From the NCBI GenBank assembly GCA_041879295.1, contig CP047152.1:5647501-5711500 (forward strand): DNA of 64,000 bases, in the 5' to 3' direction. The DNA comes from Pseudomonas putida. Lineage in GTDB: Bacteria > Pseudomonadota > Gammaproteobacteria > Pseudomonadales > Pseudomonadaceae. A program made the translations under genes and the position numbers. Positions 34,578-46,929 of the stretch are shown here, piece by piece. The stretch's first letter is position 1. Every line of letters starts with the position of its first letter. The notes beneath the pieces are model-generated. The model saw nothing but the letters and a program-made list of their open reading frames with translations. It was not told the DNA's origin and did no database searches.

Positions 34578-34844
34578 CTTGAGGTTTGTGGCGCCTGGGA
34601 GATCGAGCGCCGCCCGCGCGGCGCATCGCGAGCGAAGCTCGCTCCTACATCTGTTTCGGGCCAGTAACGCCTGCGCCAGCGTGCGCGACCGCCTTGTTTG
34701 TCCGGCACGATATCGAGGTGGACACCAAGGCGCCGCGCGCCTCTCTACCAGGAATAACTGGCCCGAAACAGATGTAGGAGCGAGCTTCGCTCGCGATGCG
34801 CCGCGCGGGCGGCGCTCGATCTCCCAGGCACCACAAACCTCAAG
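34578..34844. repeat. Near-perfect 88-bp inverted repeat with a 91-bp spacer
   Basis: Arms 34578-34665 and 34757-34844 match over 88 bases with one mismatch (a C against a T). The inner ends carry the motif GCGAGCGAAGCTCGCTCCTA, a different palindrome from the common REP core. The spacer has no coding potential I can support. The structure fills the convergent gap between the peptide-binding protein gene and radC; a transcript from either side could fold into one giant hairpin. Origin as a MITE or a REP variant pair is unclear. Confidence 0.9.
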
Positions 34845-34879
34845 ACAGGCGCCTGCTACCCCTGACCCCATTGACCTAC

Positions 34880-35560
34880 CTACGCCACAATCCACCCATG
34901 CTCGACCATCGACAACGGCTCCCCATCACCAATGATGATGTGATCCAGCACCCGCACATCGATCAACGCCAGCCCCCGCTTCAACGACAGGGTCAAATGC
35001 ACATCGTCCTGACTCGGTTCACTGATCCCTGAAGGGTGGTTGTGGCACAGGATCAATGCCGCAGCGTTGTGCACCAACGCCCGCCGCACCACCTCTCTCG
35101 GATAGACACTCGCCCGATCTATCGTGCCCCTGAACAGGATCTCAAATGCCAGTGGCCGGTGCTTGGTATCGAGAAACAGACACCCGAACACCTCGCTGGC
35201 CTCATGCCTGAGCATGGCTTTCAAGTAGCGTCGCACCGCTGCCGGGCTGTCCATGGCAGACTCCCGCTCAATCGACGTTGCAAGGTGCCTGCGGCCAATC
35301 TCAAGCAGTGCCTGCAGTTGGCTGTACCTCACCGGGCCCAACCCAAGCTCGCCGACGAAGGCCTCGCGGTCGGCCTCCAGCAACCGGCGCAAGCTTCCGA
35401 ACTTCACCAACAAGCCTCGCGAAAGCTCCACGACATTACGCCCACGTACGCCTGAGCCGAGAAAAACGGCCAGCAGCTCCGCATCTGTCAGGCTCCCTGC
35501 CCCACGCTGCAACAACTTCTCCCTCGGCCGTTCTTCCGCCGGCCACTCCCTGATATTCAT
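34880..35560 (-). CDS. radC: RadC-family JAMM-domain protein
   Basis: 226 residues from the ATG at 35560 (GAGGGG upstream). N-terminal helix-hairpin-helix region, then a JAB1/MPN metal site: [14 protein letters not shown] gives H-x-H and the Asp ligand. Despite its name RadC is not proven to act in repair; the metal-dependent activity is unknown. Convergent with the peptide-binding protein gene and divergent from coaBC. Confidence 0.93.
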   Translation of the reverse strand: MNIREWPAEERPREKLLQRGAGSLTDAELLAVFLGSGVRGRNVVELSRGLLVKFGSLRRLLEADREAFVGELGLGPVRYSQLQALLEIGRRHLATSIERESAMDSPAAVRRYLKAMLRHEASEVFGCLFLDTKHRPLAFEILFRGTIDRASVYPREVVRRALVHNAAALILCHNHPSGISEPSQDDVHLTLSLKRGLALIDVRVLDHIIIGDGEPLSMVEHGWIVA

Positions 35561-35687
35561 CCCGCCCCTCTGCCTTTGCTGCGGCCCTTTTCGGCCGTGT
35601 GTTAATCTATTTCGCCTCGTACATGCGACGTTCCGCCGCAGGCATTTCAAACGTCGTCGCCCGCTCTCACTGGAAAAAGGCAAGCCT

Positions 35688-36899
35688 ATGCAGCGGCTGT
35701 ATCGCAAGCGCATCGTTCTCGGCGTGGGTGGCGGCATTGCCGCCTACAAAAGCGCCGAGCTGATTCGCCGTCTCCTGGAGCACGGCGCGCAGGTGCGCGT
35801 CGTCATGACCCGCGGTGGTGCCGAATTCATCACCCCGCTGACCCTGCAGGCGCTGTCGGGCCACCCGGTTCACATGGACCTGCTCGACCCGGCCGCCGAA
35901 GCAGCCATGGGCCATATCGAACTGGCCAAGTGGGCGGACCTGGTGCTGATCGCGCCAGCCACCGCCGACCTCATGGCACGCATGGCCCAGGGCATGGCAG
36001 ACGACCTGCTGACCACGCTGGTGCTGGCCACTGACGCCACCGTCGCGGTGGCACCGGCGATGAACCAGGCCATGTGGCGTGACCCGGCCACCCAGGCCAA
36101 CCTCGAGCTGCTTAAAAGCCGTGGCATTCAGGTGTTCGGCCCGGCATCCGGCAGCCAGGCCTGTGGCGACGTCGGCCTGGGGCGCATGCTCGAAGCCACC
36201 GACCTGGCCTGGTGCGCAGCGGAAAGCTTCAAGCGCCAGGCACTGACCGGCAAGCACGTGCTGATCACCGCCGGGCCGACCCAGGAAAACATCGACCCGG
36301 TGCGCTACATCACCAATCATAGCTCCGGCAAGATGGGCTTCGCCCTGGCCGAAGCGGCCGCCGAAGCAGGGGCTCGGGTGACCCTCGTCACGGGTCCGGT
36401 GCACTTGCCAACCCCTGACCGGGTCAGCCGCATCGACGTCGTCAGCGCGCGGGACATGCTCGCGGCCTGTGAAGCGGCCATGCCGTGCGACCTGTTCATT
36501 GCCTCGGCAGCGGTTGCGGACTACCGCCCCGAAGTGGTTGCCACACAAAAACTGAAGAAAGATCCTACGACCGGCGACGGCATGCTGCTGCAGATGGTGC
36601 GCAATCCCGATATCCTTGCCACCATTGCTGGCCGCGCCGACCGCCCATTCAGCGTCGGCTTTGCCGCCGAAACCGAGCACCTGCTCGATTACGCCACGCG
36701 CAAGCTCAAGGACAAGAACCTCGACCTGATCGTCGCCAATGATGTGGCCAACCCCAGCATCGGCTTCAACAGCGAAGAAAACGCCTTGACCGTGATCGAC
36801 CGCCAGCAGCACCAGACTCTCTTCGCGCAGACCAGCAAGGGCAAGATCGCCCGGCAACTGGTCGCCTTCATCGCCGAACGGCTCAACCAGGTTCAATAA
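35688..36899 (+). CDS. coaBC: Bifunctional phosphopantothenoylcysteine decarboxylase/synthetase
   Basis: 403 residues. The N-terminal CoaC flavoprotein half has [19 protein letters not shown], the decarboxylase motif APAMNQAMW and the conserved Cys in [14 protein letters not shown]. The C-terminal CoaB half begins at [20 protein letters not shown] and carries [10 protein letters not shown]. It makes 4'-phosphopantetheine from phosphopantothenate, cysteine and CTP for coenzyme A. It leads coaBC-dut, with dut starting five bases after its stop. Confidence 0.96.
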   Translation: MQRLYRKRIVLGVGGGIAAYKSAELIRRLLEHGAQVRVVMTRGGAEFITPLTLQALSGHPVHMDLLDPAAEAAMGHIELAKWADLVLIAPATADLMARMAQGMADDLLTTLVLATDATVAVAPAMNQAMWRDPATQANLELLKSRGIQVFGPASGSQACGDVGLGRMLEATDLAWCAAESFKRQALTGKHVLITAGPTQENIDPVRYITNHSSGKMGFALAEAAAEAGARVTLVTGPVHLPTPDRVSRIDVVSARDMLAACEAAMPCDLFIASAAVADYRPEVVATQKLKKDPTTGDGMLLQMVRNPDILATIAGRADRPFSVGFAAETEHLLDYATRKLKDKNLDLIVANDVANPSIGFNSEENALTVIDRQQHQTLFAQTSKGKIARQLVAFIAERLNQVQ

Positions 36900-36904
36900 G
36901 TTAC

Positions 36905-37360
36905 ATGCACGCTCTTCAAGCCAAGATCCTCGACCCACGCCTGGGCAGCGAATTCCCGCTACCCGCGTACGCCACCCCCGGCTCCGCCGGCCTCGACCTG
37001 CGCGCCCTGCTCAAGGAAGACACCATCCTCGAACCGGGCCAGACCATCCTGATTCCTACCGGCCTGTCGATCTACATCGGCGACCCGGGCCTGGCGGCAG
37101 TCATCCTGCCGCGCTCAGGCCTGGGCCATAAGCACGGCATCGTGCTGGGCAACCTGGTCGGCCTGATCGATTCGGACTACCAGGGCGAGCTGATGGTGTC
37201 GTGCTGGAACCGCGGCAACACGCCGTTCACCATCGCGGTTGGCGAGCGCATCGCCCAGCTGGTGCTGGTACCGGTGGTACAGGCTCACTTCGACATCGTC
37301 GAAGCGTTCGACGAAAGCCAGCGTGGCGCTGGCGGCTTCGGTCACTCCGGCAGCCACTGA
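36905..37360 (+). CDS. dut: dUTP pyrophosphatase
   Basis: 151 residues, trimeric dUTPase type. Motif 1 GSAGLDLRA, motif 2 [10 protein letters not shown], motif 3 [11 protein letters not shown] and motif 5 [12 protein letters not shown] are in order. Removes dUTP and provides dUMP for thymidylate. Starts five bases after coaBC, probably one transcript, and is followed by algC. Confidence 0.96.
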   Translation: MHALQAKILDPRLGSEFPLPAYATPGSAGLDLRALLKEDTILEPGQTILIPTGLSIYIGDPGLAAVILPRSGLGHKHGIVLGNLVGLIDSDYQGELMVSCWNRGNTPFTIAVGERIAQLVLVPVVQAHFDIVEAFDESQRGAGGFGHSGSH

Positions 37361-37471
37361 GCCGGCAAATGACCGTTCGGGCCAAGGATGGCGAACTCTC
37401 TGGCGAAACCACCGTCCAAGCGTTCAGTTTGCGCCTGCCCAGAAAGCCTTTGACTAATGGAGTTTCCAGAG

Positions 37472-38872
37472 ATGAACGACATGGCCCACCTGGTCCCCGC
37501 CGCATTGCCCGACAGCATTTTCCGCGCTTATGACATACGCGGCGTGGTCGGCAAGACCCTTCACGCCGAAACCGCCTACTGGATCGGCCGCGCCATCGGC
37601 GCGCAAAGCCTGGCCCAGGGCGAACCGCAGGTTTCGGTAGGGCGCGATGGCCGCCTGTCAGGCCCGATGCTGGTGGAACAGCTGATCAAAGGCCTGGTCG
37701 ATGCGGGCTGCCATGTCAGCGACGTCGGCCTGGTGCCCACCCCGGCGCTGTACTACGCCGCCAACGTGCTGGCCGGCAAGTCTGGTGTGATGCTGACCGG
37801 CAGCCATAACCCGTCGGACTACAACGGCTTCAAGATCGTCATCGCCGGTGACACCCTGGCCAACGAACAGATCCAGGCCCTGCTGACCCGCCTGAAAACC
37901 AACGACCTGACGCTGGCCCAGGGCCGCGTGGAAAAGGTCGAGATCCTCGACCGCTACTTCCAGCAGATCGTCGGCGACGTGAAGCTGGCGAAAAAGCTCA
38001 AGGTGGTGGTGGACTGCGGCAACGGCGCCGCCGGTGTGATTGCACCGCAATTGATCGAAGCCCTGGGCTGCGAGGTGATCCCGCTGTTCTGCGAGGTCGA
38101 CGGCAACTTCCCCAACCACCACCCGGACCCGGGCAAGCCAGAGAACCTCGAAGACCTGATCGCCAAGGTCAAGAAAACCGGTGCCGATATCGGCCTGGCC
38201 TTCGACGGTGACGGCGACCGCGTCGGCGTGGTAACCAACACCGGCAGCATCGTCTACCCCGACCGCCTGCTGATGCTGTTTGCCCAGGATGTGCTGTCGC
38301 GCAACCCGGGCGCCGAGATCATCTTCGACGTCAAATGCACCCGCCGTCTGACTCCGCTGATCGAACAGCACGGTGGCCGCGCCTTGATGTGGAAAACCGG
38401 CCATTCGCTGATCAAGAAAAAGATGAAGCAGACCGGTTCGCTTCTGGCAGGCGAGATGAGCGGTCACATCTTCATCAAGGAACGCTGGTACGGTTTTGAC
38501 GACGGCATCTACAGCGCAGCGCGCCTGCTGGAGATCCTCAGCAAGACCGAGCAGAGCGCCGAAAACCTGTTTGCCGCCTTCCCGAACGATATTTCCACGC
38601 CGGAAATCAATATTGATGTGACCGACGAGGGTAAATTCAGCATCATTGATGCACTGCAACGCGATGCCGACTGGGGCGAAGCCAACCTGACCACCATCGA
38701 CGGTGTGCGGGTCGACTACGCCCACGGCTGGGGCCTGGTTCGTGCATCCAACACCACGCCGGTGCTGGTGCTGCGTTTCGAGGCCGACAGCGACGCCGAG
38801 TTACAACGTATCAAGGATGTTTTCCGCACCCAGTTGCTGCGGGTAGAGCCTGAGCTGCAACTGCCGTTCTGA
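37472..38872 (+). CDS. algC: Phosphomannomutase/phosphoglucomutase
   Basis: 466 residues. The phosphoserine loop TGSHNPSDYNG lies about residue 108-118, the metal loop DGDGDRVGV about 246-254, and the C-terminal phosphate-binding loop RASNTTPVLVLRFE. AlgC interconverts mannose-1/6-P and glucose-1/6-P for alginate, LPS and rhamnolipid precursors. The start at 37472 has GGAG nine bases upstream; a second ATG three codons later is possible. Confidence 0.95.
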   Translation: MNDMAHLVPAALPDSIFRAYDIRGVVGKTLHAETAYWIGRAIGAQSLAQGEPQVSVGRDGRLSGPMLVEQLIKGLVDAGCHVSDVGLVPTPALYYAANVLAGKSGVMLTGSHNPSDYNGFKIVIAGDTLANEQIQALLTRLKTNDLTLAQGRVEKVEILDRYFQQIVGDVKLAKKLKVVVDCGNGAAGVIAPQLIEALGCEVIPLFCEVDGNFPNHHPDPGKPENLEDLIAKVKKTGADIGLAFDGDGDRVGVVTNTGSIVYPDRLLMLFAQDVLSRNPGAEIIFDVKCTRRLTPLIEQHGGRALMWKTGHSLIKKKMKQTGSLLAGEMSGHIFIKERWYGFDDGIYSAARLLEILSKTEQSAENLFAAFPNDISTPEINIDVTDEGKFSIIDALQRDADWGEANLTTIDGVRVDYAHGWGLVRASNTTPVLVLRFEADSDAELQRIKDVFRTQLLRVEPELQLPF

Positions 38873-39808
<936 letters not shown>

Positions 39809-39826
39809 GTGATTGGCTAGCCTGCA

Positions 39827-39926
39827 CCGGCCTCTTCGCGGGTAAACCCGCTCCCACAGGGGATAGCACCGCCTTTGAGGGCTGTGGAGATCCGGTGGGA
39901 GCGGGTTCACCCGCGAAAGGGCCGGA
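39827..39926. repeat. REPIN
   Basis: GGCCTCTTCGCGGGTAAACC and its mirror partner ending CCCGCGAAAGGGCCGG, between convergent argB and pyrE. Confidence 0.85.
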
Positions 39927-39938
39927 ACAGGTGACACA

Positions 39939-39972
39939 AAAAAGGCGACCTTCATGTGAAGGTCGCCTTTTT
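39939..39972. terminator. Bidirectional rho-independent terminator of pyrE and argB
   Basis: A perfect 16-base stem, AAAAAGGCGACCTTCA with its complement, around a two-base loop. A/T tails on both sides make it usable from either strand. Confidence 0.93.
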
Positions 39973-39988
39973 CATTTCCAGGCCAGGA

Positions 39989-40630
39989 TCAAATCCCGTA
40001 CTGCGCCCGATAGGCCTCTACAGCCGGCAGATGCTGTTTCAGCTCTGGGTCATCAGCCAGGAACTCCAGCACCTGGGTCAGCGAAACGATGCTGACCACC
40101 GGGATACCGAAGTCGCGTTCCACTTCCTGGATCGCCGACAGTTCGCCATTGCCACGCTCTTCACGGTTCAGCGCGATCAGTACACCGGCGGCCTTGGCCT
40201 GCTGGGCGTTAATGATCTGCATGACCTCGCGAATGGCGGTACCGGCAGTAATCACGTCGTCGATGATCAGCACGTCACCGGCCAGCGGCGCGCCGACCAG
40301 GCTGCCACCTTCGCCATGGTCCTTGGCTTCCTTGCGGTTGAAGCACCATGGCACGTCGAGCTGATGCTGATCGGCAAGGGCTACGGCGGTAGTCGCCGCC
40401 AAAGGGATACCCTTGTAGGCCGGGCCGAACAGCACATCGAACGGGATCTTGCTGTCGACGATGGCGGCGGCGTAGCAACGCCCCAGCTCAGCCAGTGCGG
40501 AGCCGGTGTTGAACAAGCCGGCATTGAAGAAATACGGGCTGGTACGCCCCGATTTCAGGGTGAATTCACCGAAACGCAGTACCCCGCGATCGATGGCAAA
40601 ACGGATAAAGTCGCGCTGATACGGCTGCAT
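39989..40630 (-). CDS. pyrE: Orotate phosphoribosyltransferase
   Basis: 213 residues. [18 protein letters not shown] and the PRPP loop [16 protein letters not shown] at about 119-134, with [11 protein letters not shown], are the OPRTase landmarks. Converts orotate and PRPP to OMP in pyrimidine synthesis. Divergent from crc. Confidence 0.96.
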   Translation of the reverse strand: MQPYQRDFIRFAIDRGVLRFGEFTLKSGRTSPYFFNAGLFNTGSALAELGRCYAAAIVDSKIPFDVLFGPAYKGIPLAATTAVALADQHQLDVPWCFNRKEAKDHGEGGSLVGAPLAGDVLIIDDVITAGTAIREVMQIINAQQAKAAGVLIALNREERGNGELSAIQEVERDFGIPVVSIVSLTQVLEFLADDPELKQHLPAVEAYRAQYGI

Positions 40631-40710
40631 GAATAGTCCCGGACACCACGGATTTAGCTAAATGGGTTGAGCTCGGGTATCATACACGCACGAGATTTAT
40701 GGGGCCATTT

Positions 40711-41490
40711 ATGCGGATCATCAGTGTGAACGTAAATGGCATTCAGGCTGCGGCCGAGCGTGGTTTGCTCAGCTGGCTGCAAGCCCAGAATGCCGACGTC
40801 ATCTGCCTTCAGGATACCCGCGCCTCGGCCTTTGAACTCGACGACCCAGCTTTCCAGCTCGATGGCTATTTCCTTTATGCCTGCGACGCGGAGGTGCCTG
40901 CCCAAGGTGGTGTGGCCCTTTACTCGCGCATGCAGCCCAAGGCAGTCATCACCGGCCTGGGCTTCGAGACAGCCGACCGCTACGGGCGTTACCTGCAAGC
41001 AGATTTCGACAAAGTCAGTATTGCCAGCCTGCTGCTGCCTTCGGGCATGAACGGCGACGAAGACTTGAACCAGAAGTTCAAGTTGATGGACGACTTCGCC
41101 AAGTACCTGGACAAGCAGCGTCGCAAGCGTCGCGAATACATCTATTGCGGCTCGTTCTACGTGGCGCAGCAGAAGCTCGACATCAAGAACTGGCGTGACA
41201 GCCAGCAGTCGCCGGGCTTCCTGGCGCCAGAACGCGCCTGGATGGATGCAATCACTGGCGAGATGGGGTATGTCGATGCCTTGCGCGAAGTCAGCCGTGA
41301 AGGTGACCAGTACAGCTGGTGGCCGGACAACGAGCAGGCCGAGATGCTCAACCTGGGGTATCGGTTCGACTACCAGATCCTCACTCCAGGCCTGCGCCGC
41401 TTCGTGCGCAACGCCCGCCTGCCGCGTCAGCCACGCTTCTCCCAGCATGCGCCGCTGATCGTCGACTATGACTGGACGCTGACCATCTAA
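40711..41490 (+). CDS. crc: Catabolite repression control protein Crc
   Basis: 259 residues, Crc length, starting MRIISVNVNGIQAAAERGLL. The exonuclease-III fold is kept (ADVICLQDTRA, YFLYACDAEV, the C-terminal FSQHAPLIVDYDW), but Crc is not a nuclease: it assists Hfq in blocking translation of catabolic mRNAs. It would be expected to hold back the lysine and polyamine genes in this window when preferred carbon is present; that is inference. Divergent from pyrE. Confidence 0.95.
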   Translation: MRIISVNVNGIQAAAERGLLSWLQAQNADVICLQDTRASAFELDDPAFQLDGYFLYACDAEVPAQGGVALYSRMQPKAVITGLGFETADRYGRYLQADFDKVSIASLLLPSGMNGDEDLNQKFKLMDDFAKYLDKQRRKRREYIYCGSFYVAQQKLDIKNWRDSQQSPGFLAPERAWMDAITGEMGYVDALREVSREGDQYSWWPDNEQAEMLNLGYRFDYQILTPGLRRFVRNARLPRQPRFSQHAPLIVDYDWTLTI

Positions 41491-41494
41491 AAGA

Positions 41495-41523
41495 CCATTG
41501 GGGCTGCATTGCGGCCCCAATGG
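41495..41523. terminator. Hairpin between convergent crc and the DUF4870 gene
   Basis: CCATTGGGGC-TGCATTGCG-GCCCCAATGG, ten-base arms, with a T-rich tail only on the plus side (TTATTTG). Probably terminates crc. Confidence 0.75.
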
Positions 41524-41892
41524 TTATTTGATCGGCCGCCAGATCATCGGGTAGCGATAAGGCTTGCCCTCATTCGCCCGCACCGCCGCGATGATGATCA
41601 GGATCATCACGGCCACTGCGAGCATGGCAAACAGCACCAGCCCGATGACCACGAACATCAGCAGGAAGCAGATGAGCCCTGCAATGGTCACGCTGATCTG
41701 AAAGTTCAGCGCCTCTTTGCCCTGGGCGTCGATAAAAGGGTCTTGCTCGCGCTTGAGGTGCCATAGCACCAGCGGGCCCAGCAGGTGGCCAAGCGGCACT
41801 ACCAGGCCCAGAAGCGCGGAGAGGTGGCAGAGCATCGCCCATTGCCGCACTTCGGCATTGGGCGGGGGGACCGACAGGTTCGAATCGCTCAT
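41524..41892 (-). CDS. DUF4870 small membrane protein
   Basis: 122 residues. Two or three hydrophobic segments: about 22-50 (LCHLSALLGLVVPLGHLLGP) and 70-110 (LICFLLMFVVIGLVLFAML), the usual layout of the DUF4870 family. AGGAGG eight bases before the ATG at 41892. It follows rph by 23 bases on the same strand. Function unknown. Confidence 0.87.
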   Translation of the reverse strand: MSDSNLSVPPPNAEVRQWAMLCHLSALLGLVVPLGHLLGPLVLWHLKREQDPFIDAQGKEALNFQISVTIAGLICFLLMFVVIGLVLFAMLAVAVMILIIIAAVRANEGKPYRYPMIWRPIK

Positions 41893-41915
41893 GCCCCGCA
41901 CCTCCTGGGCTGGCT

Positions 41916-42638
41916 TCAGTCAGCCAGTGCCGCCTGCTGCAGCTCGAAGATCTCGTCCATGCCCTTCTGCGCCAGAGCGAGCATGGCGTTGAAATCTTCC
42001 GGCTGGAACGGTGCGCCTTCGGCAGTACCCTGCACTTCGATGAAGCCACCGGCGCTGGTCATGACCACATTCAGGTCGGTTTCGGCTGCGGAGTCTTCCA
42101 GGTAGTCGAGGTCCAGCACCGCTTCGCCCTGGTACATGCCGACAGATACGGCTGCGATCATGTGCTTGAGCGGGTTGCCGCCCTTGAGGCCGCCGCGCTT
42201 CTTGATCACTGCCAAAGCGTCGCACAAGGCGACCATGGCGCCGGTAATGGACGCGGTGCGGGTACCGCCATCGGCCTGGATCACGTCGCAATCGACGTAA
42301 AGGGTGATATCACCGAGCTTGCTCATGTCCAGCGCGGCGCGCAGCGAACGGCCGATCAGGCGCTGGATTTCCAGGGTGCGGCCACCCTGCTTGCCACGGC
42401 TGGCTTCACGCTGGTTACGTTCGCCGGTTGAGCGCGGCAGCATGCCGTACTCGGCGGTCAGCCAGCCTTGGCCCTGGCCTTTGAGGAAGCGCGGTACACC
42501 GTTTTCAACGCTGACCGTGCAGATGACTTTGGTGTCACCGAACTCGACCAGTACCGACCCTTCGGCGTGCTTGGTGTAGTTGCGGGTGATGCGGATCGAG
42601 CGGAGCTGATCGGCAACGCGACCACTTGGACGTTTCAT
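41916..42638 (-). CDS. rph: Ribonuclease PH
   Basis: 240 residues. [20 protein letters not shown] at the start, [20 protein letters not shown] (phosphate contact) and [18 protein letters not shown] are the RNase PH marks. It trims tRNA 3' ends using phosphate. Start at 42638 replaces an in-frame upstream reading that overlaps the yicC promoter. Confidence 0.96.
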   Translation of the reverse strand: MKRPSGRVADQLRSIRITRNYTKHAEGSVLVEFGDTKVICTVSVENGVPRFLKGQGQGWLTAEYGMLPRSTGERNQREASRGKQGGRTLEIQRLIGRSLRAALDMSKLGDITLYVDCDVIQADGGTRTASITGAMVALCDALAVIKKRGGLKGGNPLKHMIAAVSVGMYQGEAVLDLDYLEDSAAETDLNVVMTSAGGFIEVQGTAEGAPFQPEDFNAMLALAQKGMDEIFELQQAALAD

Positions 42639-42778
42639 CTGGGATACCTGTACTGGGACTTTGAATCTGCCGAGCATTATAGAGCCCGTAGCCCAGGGAA
42701 GACATGCCTATTGTCGCGCCCGGCACAGCCCGTCGCCTTTTCCTACCCCAGTAGCCACCCGTCGGTAACATAGGTGGA

Positions 42779-42808
42779 TTGGGCGCCACGGCGACACTGC
42801 GCTACAAT
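42779..42808 (+). promoter_or_regulatory. Sigma-70 promoter for yicC-gmk
   Basis: TTGGGC-N18-TACAAT, about 58 bases before the yicC ATG. Confidence 0.5.
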
Positions 42809-42866
42809 CCTGCGCCTTGCAGCCGAGAGGCTCCCACCGTTCATTCATCTACGCGAGGTACTCCCC

Positions 42867-44364
<1,498 letters not shown>

Positions 44365-44373
44365 AGATCGATG

Positions 44374-44480
44374 GGGGCTGCATTGCAGCCCTTCGCGGGC
44401 ACGCCCGCTCCCACGGGTTAATCACTGACTTGAGGCTTGTGCCGTACCTGTGGGAGCGCGCATGCCCGCGAAGGGCCGCA
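44374..44480. repeat. Hairpin plus REPIN at the left edge of the inserted polyamine block
   Basis: GGGCTGC-AT-TGCAGCCC (about 44374-44391) overlaps the first of two mirror-image REPs (TTCGCGGGCACGCCCGCTCC; partner with GCGCGCATGCCCGCGAAG). It lies between convergent gmk and the permease gene. Confidence 0.85.
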
Positions 44481-44496
44481 AAGCGGCCCCAATGAT

Positions 44497-46038
44497 TTAT
44501 TCCTGCAGAGGCAAGGTAGCCTGCTGCCGCAGGGTAGCCCCGAGGAAGTACGCCGGCGCACGCATGCGCGACAGGATCATCAGCCCGACACCAAGCACCG
44601 AGATGATCGCGGCAATCACGAACACCAGCCCCACCCCACCCACATGCGAGCCGCTGCCGAAGTCCGGCGAGGCGCTGTCGATGGCGGTACGCACGAAGAT
44701 CACCGACAAGATCACCCCGCCCACCAGCGGGCACAGGCCGCGCATGATGAAGTGGCGCAGGCTGTCGAACAGGCTGTCGCGGAAATACCAGACGCAGGCA
44801 AACGCGGTCAGCGAATAATAGAAGCAGATCATCATGCCCAGCGCAGTGATGGTGTCTGCCAGTACGTTCTCGCTCAGCGTACGCATGGTCACGTAGAACA
44901 GGCCTGCGGCCACGCCAGCACAGATGGTGGCATAGCGTGGCGTTTGCGAGCGTGGACATACGCTGGCGAACTTCTGCGGTACCGCACCGTAATAACCCAT
45001 GGCCAACAGGGTGCGCGCCGGCGCCACGAAGGTGGACTGCAGCGACGCCGCCGTACTGGCCAGCACGGCGATGGACATCAGAATCGCCAGCGGCCCCATG
45101 ACCGGGCCGGCCAGGTGGGCAAAAACGTTCTCCTGGATGCGCGGGTTGTTCAGGCCAAGACCCGTCTCGCTGATACCGGCGAACTGCAGGGTCGCGATGG
45201 CGGTGAACAGGTACAGGCCGAGAATCAACATCACGGTCCAGGTAGCGGCCTTGCCCGGCACCTCTTCGCTGCCCACCGATTCTTCACTGACGGTCAGGCA
45301 AGTGTCCCAGCCCCAGAAGATGAAGATCGACAATGACAGGCCAGCGGCAAAGGCCGAAAACGACTCGACACCGAAGGGGTTGAACCAGGCGAAATCGAAC
45401 GCCAGCGGTGGCGGCGCGGTGGTGCCGCCGAACGCGGCGAAAGCAAAGCCGACCAACACCAGCAACTGCAGGGCCACCAAGCCGTACTGCACAGTCATTG
45501 TAGTGGCGATACCCCGACAGCAGATCCACACTGCCAAGCCAATGAACACGCAACAGGTAATGATGTTGATCAACAGGTTGTCGGCCAACGCCGCCAGTTC
45601 GTGCTTGCCGGTGATCTGCCCAAGGAACAGGTAGAAGAAGTCCACCGCCACCCCTGCCAGGTTCGACAGCACGATCGTGGTGGCAACCACCAGTCCCCAG
45701 CCGCCGATCCAGCCGATCATGGGGCCGAATGCACGCGCCGACCAGGTAAACGAAGTACCGCTGTCAGGCTCCGCCGAGTTCAGCTCGCGATAGCCCAGCG
45801 CCACCAGCAGCATCGGCAGGAAGCCCACGATGAACACGGCAGGCAGGTGGGCACCCACCTCTCGCACGGTAGGGCCAAGGGCGCCGGTCAGGGTATAGAC
45901 CGGGGCGATGGTGGAAATGCCCAGCACCACGCTGGCCAGCAGGCCCAAGCGGCCCTTGGCCAGGCCTTTGCTGCGCTGAGTGCTGCCCGCGTCGGCCGCC
46001 ACATCGGGTGGGCGACCGGCTTCTGTGTAATTGCTCAT
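44497..46038 (-). CDS. APC-superfamily amino acid/polyamine permease
   Basis: 513 residues with about twelve hydrophobic segments. The N-terminal LASVVLGISTIAPVYTLTGAL and SGTSFTWSARAFGPMIGWIG fit the APC/AAT family. It is on the same strand as pauD and pauA types, 119 bases after the former, so a polyamine or gamma-glutamyl compound is the probable substrate; this is inference. The gap holds a small CTGACGTCAG palindrome at 46146. Confidence 0.85.
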   Translation of the reverse strand: MSNYTEAGRPPDVAADAGSTQRSKGLAKGRLGLLASVVLGISTIAPVYTLTGALGPTVREVGAHLPAVFIVGFLPMLLVALGYRELNSAEPDSGTSFTWSARAFGPMIGWIGGWGLVVATTIVLSNLAGVAVDFFYLFLGQITGKHELAALADNLLINIITCCVFIGLAVWICCRGIATTMTVQYGLVALQLLVLVGFAFAAFGGTTAPPPLAFDFAWFNPFGVESFSAFAAGLSLSIFIFWGWDTCLTVSEESVGSEEVPGKAATWTVMLILGLYLFTAIATLQFAGISETGLGLNNPRIQENVFAHLAGPVMGPLAILMSIAVLASTAASLQSTFVAPARTLLAMGYYGAVPQKFASVCPRSQTPRYATICAGVAAGLFYVTMRTLSENVLADTITALGMMICFYYSLTAFACVWYFRDSLFDSLRHFIMRGLCPLVGGVILSVIFVRTAIDSASPDFGSGSHVGGVGLVFVIAAIISVLGVGLMILSRMRAPAYFLGATLRQQATLPLQE

Positions 46039-46157
46039 GAGTATTTGCCGTAGATTTTGGAATTGTTTTCACAAGCCTTGAGTACAAGGCTCGCTTTCAC
46101 TCATTGAAAGCTTGCTATCGGGGACGAGTCATCCGAGACCTTCGGCTGACGTCAGAA

Positions 46158-46925
46158 TCATTCCTGCCGTGAGCCCTCCCGTACTGCGTAGGCAATGCAG
46201 GCCTCGCGAAACGCCTGAAACAGACGCAGCGAGACCGGGTTTTCGTTGAAGCGCCATTCCGGGTGCCACTGCACGCCGAGCACAAAGCCCGGCGCCGCCG
46301 GCATGGACACCGCCTCGATCAGGCCATCCGGGGCCCGCGCCTCAACGCGCAGGCCAGGGGCCAGACGGTCGATGCCCTGACTGTGCAGCGAATTGACCTC
46401 GAACTGCGCCGCCAGGCCCAGGCGCTCGAACAACCCGCCAGGCTCGATACTGACCGAGTGACGAGGGCTGTATTGCACCGCCAGGGGGGCGTCCTCAGGT
46501 TCGCGGTGGTCAAGGTAGCCAGGCAGTTCCTGCACACGCTGGTGCAGGCTGCCGCCAAGAGCTACGTTCAGTTCCTGGTAGCCACGGCAGATGCAGAATA
46601 CGGGCACACCGGCGGCAATGGCTGCCTGCAACAGCGGCAGGGTCAGGCGATCACGCGCCAGATCATGCCGGGTACCCGCCACACTGGGGGCGCCATTGTA
46701 ATGATGCGGCTCGATATTTGAAGGCGAGCCGGTAAAAACAATGCCATGCAGGCGAGCCAACAGCGCTTGGGTGTCGCTGCCGCCATCACGGGCCGGCAAG
46801 ATCAGCGGCAAGCCGGCAAAGCCGGCCGCCTCGACATATTTGTCGCCGACCGTGTGCGATGAGTTCTTCCCTACCTGCTGGCGGCAGGCGCTGACACCGA
46901 TCAAGGGGACCGCATTTGCGCTCAT
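46158..46925 (-). CDS. pauD: Gamma-glutamyl-GABA hydrolase, class-I amidotransferase (PauD type)
   Basis: 255 residues. The class-I amidotransferase nucleophile Cys113 lies in FCICRGYQELNVALGGSLHQ, and the His/Glu pair in LGVQWHPEW. PuuD/PauD releases GABA from gamma-glutamyl-GABA. The ATG at 46925 is four bases after the stop of the pauA-type gene, so the two are one transcript. Assignment to PauD rests on motif and context. Confidence 0.88.
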   Translation of the reverse strand: MSANAVPLIGVSACRQQVGKNSSHTVGDKYVEAAGFAGLPLILPARDGGSDTQALLARLHGIVFTGSPSNIEPHHYNGAPSVAGTRHDLARDRLTLPLLQAAIAAGVPVFCICRGYQELNVALGGSLHQRVQELPGYLDHREPEDAPLAVQYSPRHSVSIEPGGLFERLGLAAQFEVNSLHSQGIDRLAPGLRVEARAPDGLIEAVSMPAAPGFVLGVQWHPEWRFNENPVSLRLFQAFREACIAYAVREGSRQE

Positions 46926-46929
46926 GGGC

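Noticed and set aside
34447-34935. Open frames across the 88-bp inverted repeat
   Set aside because: They translate the arms as the same peptide on both strands; no protein family and no ribosome site.
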